58,137 bases of DNA from Bacillota bacterium (GTDB taxonomy: Bacteria > Bacillota > Clostridia > Christensenellales > Aristaeellaceae): the NCBI GenBank assembly GCA_023398575.1, contig JAEWSC010000072.1:1-58137 (forward strand). Direction: 5' to 3'. The position numbers were made by a program, and so were the translations under genes. The notes under the pieces are model-generated. The model was not told the DNA's origin, searched no databases, and saw only the letters and a list, made by a program, of their open reading frames with translations. Of the stretch, positions 1 through 8,501 are shown one piece after another; positions within the stretch are counted from its first letter, which is position 1; every line of letters starts with the position of its first letter.

Positions 1-143
1 CGTTGCAGATTGATAACCAGCGGCATGTGGTGCATAACAATTTTGCAGTGCTTGAAGGTCAACCTCAAAGAATTGGCATGTCCACTTTTTCTAAACGCAG
101 TAATACACAGATGTGTATTCAATAAAACAAGGAGGATCAAGAC
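1..143. other. Upstream leader, no gene seen
   Basis: No coding region is supported here. The only clear signal is an AAGGAGGA ribosome-binding site at about 130-137 serving the gene at 144. No -35/-10 pair with good spacing is visible, so the promoter may lie before the window. Confidence 0.5.
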
Positions 144-1481
144 ATGAAAAAGGGAACCAAACTTTTCAGCCTGGCAGTTGTGCTGGTCATGATGCTTTCC
201 ATGGTATCTGGCCTTGGCGCGCTGGCCGAGGGCCGCGTCACCATTACCTATTCCATGTGGGGCGATGATGAAGAAGTCCGCGTACTTCAGGAGACTATTA
301 ACAAGTTTGAGAGCGAGCAGGATAAGATCCATGTGGAAATCGTACAGATTGACCGCGCCGACTATGTAGGTACCTTGAATACCCGTGCTGCCGGCAACAA
401 CCTGCCGGATACCGGCATCATGGCCGAAGACGCAGTGCTCATGTGGGCAGAACAGGGCATGCTGGCAGACGTTAGCAACATGTACGCTGCCGGAGAGGCC
501 AAACCCCTGGACAGCTTGGCCTTTACCTATGAGGGCAAGCCGGTTGGCTATTCTGTAGCCAACGAAGTTCTATTGACCTACTACGACCGCAAGGCCTTTG
601 CCGATGCCGGTGTCACACCGCCCCCCGCCAGTGCCGACAAGGCCTGGGATTGGGATACGTTTGTGGATGTTGCCAAGCAGATGACCCTGGACGTAAACGG
701 CAACAACGCCAAGTCCGACAAGTTTGATCCCAACAACATCAAGCGCTACGGCGTTATGCTGTGTCCTGACTTCTGGCAGTTGGAAGTATGGTCCGTCATG
801 AACGGCGGCGCCTGGTATGACAAGGATGGCAACGTGACCATCAACAGCCCGGAATCCATGGAAGCGCTGCAGCGCGTCGCGGACCTTTCTCTTGTGCATC
901 ATGTGGCACCCCAGTATGGCACAAACACAGCCACCACCATCGACCAGGATCTGGTCAACGGTAATGCCGCCATGTACATCAATGGTCAGTGGTCCATCGG
1001 CGTGTGGCTGGGCAAAGCCAGGGAAACCGACGGCCTGGACTATGGCGTAGGCGTGCTGCCCTACATGAAGGATAAGGTTACCCTGAATACCGGCGGTGTA
1101 AACGTGGCCTTCGCGACCTCCAAGTATCCGGCTGAGGCCATGGAATGGCTCAAGTGGTACGCCAAGGAAGAAAACTCATGGGGCCTGATTCAAAGCGGTA
1201 TCTGGATGCCGGTGCTCTCCAGCTACTACACCAACGAAGCCCTGACCCATAAGTGGGCTGACAACCCCAATTTCCCGTCCTATGATGAGTACAAATCTGC
1301 CGTTGTGGACTATGCAATCAACAATGCCAGGCCGACCTCCTGGTACTGGGTAAACAGAACAAACCTGTTCAACGATGCGCTCAGCACCATCCTTGCCCCC
1401 TGCTGGAGCGGCAACGAGAAAGTAGCCGATGCTATCACCAAGGGTCTGGATACACTGAAGGCTGCCAATCAAGGCTTATAA
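144..1481 (+). CDS. Extracellular sugar-binding protein (family 1) of an ABC transporter
   Basis: This 445-residue protein captures a sugar or oligosaccharide outside the cell and delivers it to the two permeases encoded next. Residues 1-29 form a secretion signal (Lys-rich start, hydrophobic core, ending GALA before EG), and the rest has the MalE/UgpB-type layout, with VTITYSMWG at the mature start. There is no lipobox cysteine, which is unusual for a monoderm binding protein. The start is fixed by an AAGGAGGA site 6-7 bases upstream. The substrate is not readable from sequence; the nearby GH8 oligoxylanase makes xylo-oligosaccharides a reasonable inference. The ATPase is not encoded here, as is usual when a shared MsmK-type ATPase serves many sugar transporters. 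Confidence 0.9.
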   Translation: MKKGTKLFSLAVVLVMMLSMVSGLGALAEGRVTITYSMWGDDEEVRVLQETINKFESEQDKIHVEIVQIDRADYVGTLNTRAAGNNLPDTGIMAEDAVLMWAEQGMLADVSNMYAAGEAKPLDSLAFTYEGKPVGYSVANEVLLTYYDRKAFADAGVTPPPASADKAWDWDTFVDVAKQMTLDVNGNNAKSDKFDPNNIKRYGVMLCPDFWQLEVWSVMNGGAWYDKDGNVTINSPESMEALQRVADLSLVHHVAPQYGTNTATTIDQDLVNGNAAMYINGQWSIGVWLGKARETDGLDYGVGVLPYMKDKVTLNTGGVNVAFATSKYPAEAMEWLKWYAKEENSWGLIQSGIWMPVLSSYYTNEALTHKWADNPNFPSYDEYKSAVVDYAINNARPTSWYWVNRTNLFNDALSTILAPCWSGNEKVADAITKGLDTLKAANQGL

Positions 1482-1491
1482 GTTTGATCCA

Positions 1492-1528
1492 TTGGGAATC
1501 CGTCGGCGAATGGCCGGCGGATTCCCAA
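1492..1528 (+). terminator. Intercistronic hairpin after binding-protein gene
   Basis: The arms 1492-1507 and 1513-1528 pair over 16 positions with one G-U pair and a 5-base loop (GAATG). There is no T tract, so this is more likely a stabilising or attenuating hairpin that raises binding-protein mRNA over permease mRNA than a full terminator. The next gene starts 17 bases later. Confidence 0.7.
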
Positions 1529-1545
1529 ACAAATGGGGTGTTGAT

Positions 1546-2466
1546 ATGACAAGACAACTGCAGCCGGTTTCAAAGATGGCCCGTCAGGAAGCGCGCGCCG
1601 CCAAGCTGTTTCTGATTCCTGCCTTTCTGGGTCTCACGTTCATTACTTATTTGCCCTTGCTCTCTGTTTTCGTTCTATCCTTTTTTAAATGGACGGCTAT
1701 CATGCCCCAGCCCATTTTTGTGGGAATAAACAACTACATCAAGCTGTTTACAAAGGATATGTTCTTTTGGACATCTGTAAAAGTGACAGTCCAGTATGCG
1801 GTGATAACTGTGTGCATCAGCATGGTTTACTCCATGACCATCGCCATGTTACTCAACCGCAAGGTACCCGCCAGAGGTTTTTTCAGGGCGGTTTTCTATG
1901 TTCCCTATATTATCCCAGCCATGGCCGTATACATGAGCTGGGCGCTATTGTACAACCCTGACTTTGGTGTGTTAAATGCGCTTCTCGTTCAAAACGGCCT
2001 GCCCAAAATGGCTTTTTTAGTCGACTCCAAATTCATCATCCCATCACTGGCGGTTATCGCGGTGTGGGCCAGTGGAAATTTGATTGTCATTTTCCTGGCT
2101 GGGCTTACGAACGTTCCCCGGGTATATCATGAAGCTGCCGAAATTGACGGCGCCTCCTTTTGGAAACGACTGATCCATATCACCTTCCCCTGCATGACCC
2201 CCATTATCTTCTATAACCTGCTGATGAGTTTAATCGCCAATATGCAGGTGGTAGTGCCTTCGCTGATCTATGCCGGCAGCAACCGCACCACCTATCCTGA
2301 ATATACCTTCATGTCCTTTCTAATGTACCGCACTGGCTTTATCAACAACGAAATGAGCTATGCCAGTACCATATCGTTTGTTTTCTTCGTTATCATCGGT
2401 ATGTTCACACTGATCCTGTTTTCCACCTCCAAGTCCTGGCTCTTTTATGAAGGGGGGGACAAATGA
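1546..2466 (+). CDS. Sugar ABC transporter permease (MalF/UgpA type)
   Basis: This is one of two membrane subunits forming the sugar channel. From the chosen ATG it has 306 residues and six predicted membrane helices. The EAA loop that docks on the ATPase is visible as YHEAAEIDGASFWKRLIHIT. The start at 1546 (MTRQLQPVSK) is preferred to an in-frame TTG at 1492 because that codon lies inside the intercistronic hairpin and GGGGTG precedes 1546. The stop overlaps the next gene's start, so the two permeases are translationally coupled. Confidence 0.9.
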   Translation: MTRQLQPVSKMARQEARAAKLFLIPAFLGLTFITYLPLLSVFVLSFFKWTAIMPQPIFVGINNYIKLFTKDMFFWTSVKVTVQYAVITVCISMVYSMTIAMLLNRKVPARGFFRAVFYVPYIIPAMAVYMSWALLYNPDFGVLNALLVQNGLPKMAFLVDSKFIIPSLAVIAVWASGNLIVIFLAGLTNVPRVYHEAAEIDGASFWKRLIHITFPCMTPIIFYNLLMSLIANMQVVVPSLIYAGSNRTTYPEYTFMSFLMYRTGFINNEMSYASTISFVFFVIIGMFTLILFSTSKSWLFYEGGDK

Positions 2467-3317
2467 TGAGCGGCAGCCTGAAAAGCAGAAAGCGGGCGGA
2501 GAGGATTACCGATGCCGTATCGTTGGGTTTCATCATTCTCTTTGCCATGCTCGTGATGTTTCCCCTATGGTGGATTTTCCGTTCGTCCCTTATGACCAAC
2601 CCGGAAATCGGATCGCTCAACTTTTTTCCAAGCAGGTGGATTTTTGCCAACTACATTGAAGCCATGGGCGTTTTCAATTTCTTTCAGTATTTTAGAAACA
2701 CCATGACCATTGTACTGCCATGCGTAGTGTTTGGAACCATCACCGCCGTTTTTTGCGGTTACTCTTTTGCACGCCTCTATTTTAAAGGCCGGAGTTTTGT
2801 GTTTGGGTTGTGTATTGCCTCGCTTTTGCTTCCGCCCATTGTGACGCTGATTCCCCTGTACATCGTTTGGATTCGATTTTTAGGCCTGAGCGGCACGTAC
2901 TGGCCGCTGATCCTGCCATACTTAACCGGCGGCGGCGCGTTCAATATCTTTCTGATCCGCCAGTTCATCATGACCGTGCCCCGAGAACTGGATGAGGCCG
3001 CGAAGATTGACGGTGCCGGCAGAATGCGCGTTCTTTTGCAGATACTCGTCCCTTCCATCCGGCCTGCCATCATCGTGGTAGCGTTGTTCATATTCATCGG
3101 TATCTGGAACGATGTGCTGCTGCAAACGGTGTATATAACCGACTCCAGTATGTACACCATTGCCCTGGGATTGAAAAAGTTCTCAGGCTCCTATGGCACC
3201 GATTGGAAGCTGGCCATGGCCTCCACCTGTATGTCCATACTTCCGGGCATTATCGTTTACCTAGTCTGCCAGAAGTATTTTGTGGAAGGCATTGTCATGA
3301 CCGGTATGAAGAATTAA
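2463..3317 (+). CDS. Sugar ABC transporter permease (MalG/UgpE type)
   Basis: This is the second membrane subunit, 284 residues with six predicted helices. The EAA loop appears as ELDEAAKIDGAGRMRVLLQI. It overlaps the preceding permease by four bases (ATGA). An in-frame ATG at 2466 is an equally possible start. It is the last gene of the three-gene operon and is followed by an intrinsic terminator. Confidence 0.9.
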   Translation: MMSGSLKSRKRAERITDAVSLGFIILFAMLVMFPLWWIFRSSLMTNPEIGSLNFFPSRWIFANYIEAMGVFNFFQYFRNTMTIVLPCVVFGTITAVFCGYSFARLYFKGRSFVFGLCIASLLLPPIVTLIPLYIVWIRFLGLSGTYWPLILPYLTGGGAFNIFLIRQFIMTVPRELDEAAKIDGAGRMRVLLQILVPSIRPAIIVVALFIFIGIWNDVLLQTVYITDSSMYTIALGLKKFSGSYGTDWKLAMASTCMSILPGIIVYLVCQKYFVEGIVMTGMKN

Positions 3318-3344
3318 TCCCTCCAAAGTCATCAATATCTTCTT

Positions 3345-3379
3345 AACTGCTTGAAGCACTATGCTTCAGGCAGTTTTTT
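3345..3379 (+). terminator. Rho-independent terminator of the first sugar transporter operon
   Basis: The stem 3345-3357/3363-3375 has 13 pairs including one wobble, a 5-base loop and a run of six T ending at 3379. It lies 28 bases after the permease stop. Confidence 0.85.
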
Positions 3380-3440
3380 CTGCCATACGTTTGAATGCAA
3401 ACAGCTATAATTATTACTGGTACATGTCGTAAAAGAGCCG

Positions 3441-3469
3441 TTGGCAAGCATCGGATGATGTGATATTGT
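3441..3469 (+). promoter_or_regulatory. Candidate sigma-A promoter for the GH8 gene
   Basis: TTGGCA (3441-3446), a 17-base spacer and TATTGT (3464-3469) lie about 125 bases before the GH8 start. The -10 is imperfect. Downstream the 7-mer ATTGGTC occurs twice (about 3519 and 3540), which could be an operator; this is a guess. Confidence 0.4.
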
Positions 3470-3595
3470 GCATATATTATTTCTATAAGGTGCGGTAATA
3501 CGAAATGGCATCATAAGTAGATTGGTCAAAAATGCACAATAATTGGTCGATATCTGTCGGCGGGATATATTACTGGAAAAGGAAGGATATAATTT

Positions 3596-4711
3596 ATGCA
3601 GTATGAAAGTATGAAAAACACCCATAACTTGCTCGCTGAATGCGGCATAGAACAAACGGAGATTGAGAAAAGAATCGACGAAGCGTATCATGCAATCTTT
3701 TTTGATGAGAAGGAACGGTTCTATTTTTCGCTGGATACGGATACAGGTTTTTTGATGGATACCGGCAACTTCGACGCGCGTACAGAGGGCATCAGTTACG
3801 GCATGATGATGTGTGTTCAGCGAAATGAAAAAGCATTGTTCGATAATCTTTGGCGCTTTGCCAAACGGCATATGTGGCAGGAGAACGGGCCTTACCAGGG
3901 CTACTTTGCCTGGTCTGTAAAACCCGATGGTAGAAAGAATGCCCAAGGCCCGGCCCCAGATGGTGAGGAATATTTCGCACTGGCGCTGTTCTTTGCATCC
4001 AATCGCTGGGGAGATGCTGCCCCGCCCCTTGACTATAGCGTGCAGGCCAGGGACATACTTAGACACTGCGTGCATCAGCATGAACTGGTCTCGGGCGGCA
4101 AACCTATGTGGGATCCAGAAAACGCGCTGATCAAATTTGTGCCGGACCTACCGTTTTCCGACCCATCTTATCATCTGCCACACTTTTACGAGCTATTTGC
4201 CAGGTGGGCAGATGAAGCGGACCGTCCTTTCTGGCGGAGGGCCGCAGCGCAGAGCCGTGCGTATCTTGCCATTAGCTGTCATCCTCAGACGGGTATGGCA
4301 CCGGAATATGCCCATTATGATGGGTCCCCGGAAACATCCCGGGGCCATGGCGACTTTTTCAGTGATGCCTATCGAGTCGCTATGAACATCGGCCTGGATG
4401 CCGCTTGGTTTAGTATGCGACCTGAATATACTGCGATCATCGACCGACTTCAGTCTTTTTTGCAAGACAAAGAGCCGTTTATGACCTACCGCATTGATGG
4501 TACGCCGCTGGATGAACCTGCCTTGCATCCAACTGCCATTATCGCCACAACAGCGGCGGCTTCGCTGGCTACAGACACTCCCCTTTCCAAAACGTGGGTC
4601 AAAAGGTTTTGGAATACACCACTGCGCAAGGGTGAACGGCGCTATTACGATAATTGCCTGTACTTTTTCTGCCTGTTGATGCTCGCCGGACAATACCAGA
4701 TCTTTGAATAG
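3596..4711 (+). CDS. Reducing-end xylose-releasing exo-oligoxylanase, GH8
   Basis: The 371-residue protein closely matches the intracellular Rex enzymes of glycoside hydrolase family 8, which remove xylose from the reducing end of xylo-oligosaccharides by inversion. Shared blocks include DTGNFDARTEGISYGMMM, GPAPDGEEYFALALFFAS, FSDPSYHLPHFYELF and FFSDAYRVAMNIGLDAAWF. By comparison with the characterised Bacillus enzyme the general acid is Glu64, the base Asp257 and the substrate-distorting residue Asp122. There is no signal peptide, fitting action on imported oligosaccharides. The start is supported by GGAAGG at 3581-3586. It lies behind the first sugar transporter but after a terminator, so it probably has its own promoter. 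Confidence 0.92.
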   Translation: MQYESMKNTHNLLAECGIEQTEIEKRIDEAYHAIFFDEKERFYFSLDTDTGFLMDTGNFDARTEGISYGMMMCVQRNEKALFDNLWRFAKRHMWQENGPYQGYFAWSVKPDGRKNAQGPAPDGEEYFALALFFASNRWGDAAPPLDYSVQARDILRHCVHQHELVSGGKPMWDPENALIKFVPDLPFSDPSYHLPHFYELFARWADEADRPFWRRAAAQSRAYLAISCHPQTGMAPEYAHYDGSPETSRGHGDFFSDAYRVAMNIGLDAAWFSMRPEYTAIIDRLQSFLQDKEPFMTYRIDGTPLDEPALHPTAIIATTAAASLATDTPLSKTWVKRFWNTPLRKGERRYYDNCLYFFCLLMLAGQYQIFE

Positions 4712-4761
4712 CGAAAATTGTCATCTATAATTTGTCCGGTATATTGTACGGTTTTGGCCAT

Positions 4762-4789
4762 TTCATACGTTACTACTTTGTGCTATGCT
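4762..4789 (+). promoter_or_regulatory. Weak candidate promoter for the second transporter
   Basis: TTCATA (4762-4767), 16 bases and an extended -10 TGCTATGCT (hexamer 4784-4789) lie 56 bases before the binding-protein start. The -35 matches only four of six consensus positions. The interval 4712-4844 otherwise holds only a short GAGGC/GCCTC hairpin at about 4799-4818. Confidence 0.3.
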
Positions 4790-4844
4790 CATAAAAAAGA
4801 GGCCGAACACGAGCCTCATATAAGTGATAAGGGAGGAAATTCAA

Positions 4845-6500
4845 ATGCGCAAGCTGGTTACCCTGCTGCTGGCGATCGTGATGATGGCATCTATCGTGTC
4901 CATCCCCGCCATAGCCGAAACCAAACAGGAGCCCATCACCGTATCTGTATTCGTTGGCGAGGCTCGGGATCAACCCACCTCTGACAACCCGATCTTCAAG
5001 AAGATCGAAGAAGAATTCGGCATCAAGTTCGAGTTCGAATTCCTCGCCGGTGATCTTCGCGAAACCCTGGGCATCAAAATTGCCGGTCAGGACTATGCAG
5101 ACCTGATGGACGGCGGCAACAGCGAAGATTTGATTGAAGCAGGCGCTTTGATCGACCTGATGCCCTATCTTTCCAAAGAAAAGACCCCCAACCTCTACGC
5201 CCACCTGGAGCCCTACTTCAAGCGTTTGCTCAATGATAAGGGCGAATTGTTCGTCATTCCTAACTTCGGCCGGAACTACAACACCGAAGCCTACGGCCTG
5301 AACTATGTCAACGGCCCCGCTTTCTTTGTCCAGAAGAAGGTTCTTGCCTGGGACAACTATCCCATGATCAAGACCATGGACCAGTACTTTGACCTGATCG
5401 AGCGTTACATGGCTGCCAACCCCACTGACGCCAAAGGCAACCCCAACACCGGTTTTGCCATTCTGTGCGACAGCTGGCGCGCCTTCTGCCTGTTCAACCC
5501 CGTACAGCATCTGATGGGCCGCCCCAATGATGGCGACGTCATCGTAGACATCAACAACAACTACAAAGCAGAAGCGTATGTCATTCAGCCCTATGCCAAG
5601 CATTACTACAAAAAGCTCAACGAAATGTACCACAAGGGCTTGATCTCCCAGGATACCTTCGTCATGAACTATGACCAATACATTGCCAAAGTTTCCAGCG
5701 GCACCGTTGTGGGCATGTTCGACCAGTACTGGGATTTCCAAACCGCAACCGACGCTTTGAACACCGCCAAAATGTATGACAGCACCTACCAGGGCTTGCC
5801 CATCGTCTATGATCCCCAGTATGTTGACGGCAAGGAAATTGAGGAACACTACCTCAACGGCGGCGTTATCAACGTCAATCGCGGCTTCGGCATCTCCGTC
5901 AACTGCAAGTACCCCGAGCGCTTGGTCAGCATGATCGAGACCATGATGAGTGACGAATGGCAGAAGCTTTTCGCCTGGGGTGTGGAAGGCGAAGGGTACT
6001 ATGTGGAAAACGGCCGCATGCTGCGCACCAGGGAACAGTATGAAAACGCCCAAAACGCCGTGTGGCGCAATGCCAACACCGCATATGCTCTGTGGCAGAG
6101 CCTGCCAAAGAAGCAGGGTATCATGGATGACGGCAACTACTGGGATCCCAACCGTCAGCCGGAAATCTACTTCAGCCTGATGAGCGATTACGACAAGGAA
6201 TTCTTGACCAAATACAATATGCAGATCCCGCTTGACTTCTTCAACGATCCCATCACGCTGGCCCCCTATGGCGAAGCCTGGCAGATCGACGTCACGGTTG
6301 ATCAGGATGCCGACGATGCCAAGGCCGCCTTCCAGGATATCCAGCGCCGCGACCTGCCCCAGCTCATCATGGCGGATCCCGCCGAGTTTGATGCCAAGTG
6401 GGACGCGTTTGTCAAGAGCGTGGAAGAAATCCCGGTATCCGACTTTGTGGACTTCATGCAGGAGCAGATTCTCAAACTCGTGGAAAAGAACGCCAACTGA
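4845..6500 (+). CDS. Extracellular solute-binding protein (LipO/YtcQ type)
   Basis: This 551-residue protein belongs to the large clostridial/bacillar binding-protein group that pairs with LplB- and YtcP-type permeases and usually binds complex oligosaccharides. Residues 1-25 are a signal peptide ending AIA before ETKQEP, again without a lipobox cysteine. The start at ATG 4845 is chosen over an in-frame ATG at 4824 because AAGGGAGG (4829-4836) sits just before it. It is the first gene of an operon with two permeases, and a strong hairpin follows its stop. The substrate is unknown. Confidence 0.88.
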   Translation: MRKLVTLLLAIVMMASIVSIPAIAETKQEPITVSVFVGEARDQPTSDNPIFKKIEEEFGIKFEFEFLAGDLRETLGIKIAGQDYADLMDGGNSEDLIEAGALIDLMPYLSKEKTPNLYAHLEPYFKRLLNDKGELFVIPNFGRNYNTEAYGLNYVNGPAFFVQKKVLAWDNYPMIKTMDQYFDLIERYMAANPTDAKGNPNTGFAILCDSWRAFCLFNPVQHLMGRPNDGDVIVDINNNYKAEAYVIQPYAKHYYKKLNEMYHKGLISQDTFVMNYDQYIAKVSSGTVVGMFDQYWDFQTATDALNTAKMYDSTYQGLPIVYDPQYVDGKEIEEHYLNGGVINVNRGFGISVNCKYPERLVSMIETMMSDEWQKLFAWGVEGEGYYVENGRMLRTREQYENAQNAVWRNANTAYALWQSLPKKQGIMDDGNYWDPNRQPEIYFSLMSDYDKEFLTKYNMQIPLDFFNDPITLAPYGEAWQIDVTVDQDADDAKAAFQDIQRRDLPQLIMADPAEFDAKWDAFVKSVEEIPVSDFVDFMQEQILKLVEKNAN

Positions 6501-6521
6501 GAAGGCTAGTTATTAGCCGCG

Positions 6522-6551
6522 GCGGCGGAAGGGAGGCTTCCCTCCCGCCGC
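6522..6551 (+). terminator. Intercistronic hairpin after second binding-protein gene
   Basis: The arms 6522-6534 and 6539-6551 pair over 13 positions with one mismatch around a GGCT loop. There is no T run. It occupies the same place as the hairpin at 1492-1528 in the first transporter operon and probably protects binding-protein mRNA. Confidence 0.6.
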
Positions 6552-6587
6552 TCATTTCTTCCATCATGACACAAGGAAGGTGTTCTT

Positions 6588-7550
6588 ATGAAACTGGCCA
6601 AAGCTACCGCCAATATGACGCCGGCAGTACATCCTGTACGCCACATCTCCAAGTGGCAGCTATTGTGGCAGCAGAAGCAGCTGATGTTAATGTCAGTACC
6701 AATGCTTCTTTATATCCTGCTGTTCAATTATGCCCCCGTCTGGGGCTGGATCACAGCCTTTATGGATTATGATCCCGCAGTGCCCTTGTTTACCAACCAA
6801 TGGGTCGGGTTTGCGAACTTTCAGTGGTTGTTCAAAAAGCCGGAATTTATCCAGAGTATCCGCAATACTTTTGCCATGGCCACCATCAACTTGGTGTTCG
6901 GTTTTGCTTTCCCCATTACATTGGCACTTTTTTTGAACGAAATCAGAAACAAAAGCTTCAAACGTACGGTGCAGACCGTAACATACCTGCCCCACTTTTT
7001 GAGTTGGGTTATCGTAGTTGGCCTGGCCCAAAATATTTTTACCAGCGACGGCATCATCAATGAGCTGCTCTTAAAACTCGGCCTGGTCAAGCAACCTGTA
7101 TTCTTCCTGGGGGAAGGAAAATACTTTTGGTGGCTGGTAGGCGCCATCAACATCTGGAAGGAATGCGGATGGAACACCATCATCTATTTAGCAGCCATGG
7201 CCGCTATTGACCCGGCCTTGTACGAAGCAGCCGAAATCGATGGCGCAGGCCGCTTCAAGCGTATGTTCCACATCACCCTGCCAGGAATCAAGGCCACATT
7301 CCTTGTGCTTTTGATTATGAACATCGGCTACCTGATGGAAGCCGGGTTTGAAATACAATATCTGATGGGCCAGAACCTGGTGATGGATTGGTCACAAACC
7401 ATCGACATCTTTGCACTCAAATACGGCATCACCAAGGGACAGTACAGCCGTGCTATCGCAGCAGGTATTTTCAAGAGTACCGTATCCATCGTGCTGGTGC
7501 TGTCCGCCAACTTCCTGGTAAAGAAGTTTGACGAAAACACATTGCTGTAA
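6588..7550 (+). CDS. ABC transporter permease, LplB type
   Basis: A 320-residue membrane subunit with six predicted helices. The family feature near the N-terminus (SVPMLLYILLFNYAPVWGW) and the ATPase-docking loop LYEAAEIDGAGRFKRMFHIT are clear. AAGGAAGG lies 7 bases before the start. It follows the binding-protein gene by 87 bases and precedes the partner permease by 39. Confidence 0.9.
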   Translation: MKLAKATANMTPAVHPVRHISKWQLLWQQKQLMLMSVPMLLYILLFNYAPVWGWITAFMDYDPAVPLFTNQWVGFANFQWLFKKPEFIQSIRNTFAMATINLVFGFAFPITLALFLNEIRNKSFKRTVQTVTYLPHFLSWVIVVGLAQNIFTSDGIINELLLKLGLVKQPVFFLGEGKYFWWLVGAINIWKECGWNTIIYLAAMAAIDPALYEAAEIDGAGRFKRMFHITLPGIKATFLVLLIMNIGYLMEAGFEIQYLMGQNLVMDWSQTIDIFALKYGITKGQYSRAIAAGIFKSTVSIVLVLSANFLVKKFDENTLL

Positions 7551-7589
7551 AGCAAAGACGCCAAAATAGACAGGAAGAGAGATGGAACG

Positions 7590-8501
7590 ATGAATACGTT
7601 GTCCAGTAAATACAAGCCCTTGCGCCGCCGTAGCCTGTTTCCTTATATCAACGCGGCATGCATGTGCATACTTATGTTCGTCACGCTCTATCCGGTGCTC
7701 AATACACTTGCTCTTTCCTTTAACGACGGCACCGATGCGGTGCGTGGCGGCATCAAGCTATGGCCTCGGCTATTCAGCCTGAAGAGCTACGAGACCATTT
7801 TCATTGATGAGACAATCTACTCCGCATTCTTTATCACCGTGTCCAGAACCATTGTGCAGACGGTGCTTAATGTGGTGCTGACCTCCATGCTGGCCTATGC
7901 GCTCAGCCGCAGGGAGTATGTACTCAGGAAGCTGATCACCACCATGTTCATTTTGACCATGTATGTCAACGCAGGCCTGATCCCCAACTATTTGCTGATC
8001 AACAAGACCTTGGGTCTGTCCAAATCCTTTTGGGTGTACATCATTCCCACCATGATCAGCTGCTTCAACATGATCATCATCAGAACGTATATCTTGGGAT
8101 TGCCCGAAGCTTTAGTAGAATCCGCACGCATAGACGGAGCTGGGGATCTATACCTGTTCTGGCGGATCATCTTTCCCCTGTGCCTGCCTGTGCTTGCCAC
8201 CGTGGCCCTTTTTGTGGCAGTTGGTGCCTGGAACAGCTGGTTTGATACCCACCTGTACAACGCAAGCAAAACATATCTTCATACACTTCAGTACCTGCTG
8301 CGCATGAAGCTGGCAACCACCAATAACAGCGCCAATGCTGCAAAATCTACTGTAGATGCGCTGACATCCACCACCCTGACGACACCTATCACCATAAGGG
8401 CTGCCATTACCGTAGTATCAGCGGCCCCCATCCTGGCGATCTATCCGTTTTTACAACGCTACTTCGTGGTAGGCTTGAGCATCGGCAGCGTTAAGGGTTG
8501 A
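7590..8501 (+). CDS. ABC transporter permease, YtcP/LplC type
   Basis: The second permease of the system, 303 residues and six predicted helices. The docking loop is ALVESARIDGAGDLYLFWRI and the C-terminus ends with the family's LPFxQRYFVxGxxxGxxKG-like pattern (FLQRYFVVGLSIGSVKG). The start follows AGGAAGAGAG. Its last 11 bases overlap the end of the convergent response-regulator gene. Confidence 0.9.
   Translation: MNTLSSKYKPLRRRSLFPYINAACMCILMFVTLYPVLNTLALSFNDGTDAVRGGIKLWPRLFSLKSYETIFIDETIYSAFFITVSRTIVQTVLNVVLTSMLAYALSRREYVLRKLITTMFILTMYVNAGLIPNYLLINKTLGLSKSFWVYIIPTMISCFNMIIIRTYILGLPEALVESARIDGAGDLYLFWRIIFPLCLPVLATVALFVAVGAWNSWFDTHLYNASKTYLHTLQYLLRMKLATTNNSANAAKSTVDALTSTTLTTPITIRAAITVVSAAPILAIYPFLQRYFVVGLSIGSVKG

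Noticed and set aside
3359..4081. 240-codon minus-strand ORF opposite the GH8 gene
   Set aside because: It lies over the terminator and GH8 promoter region and lacks any domain; the GH8 match on the plus strand is strong.
4773..6053. 426-codon minus-strand ORF opposite the solute-binding protein
   Set aside because: It is antisense to a clear family member with a signal peptide and arises from codon bias on the other strand.
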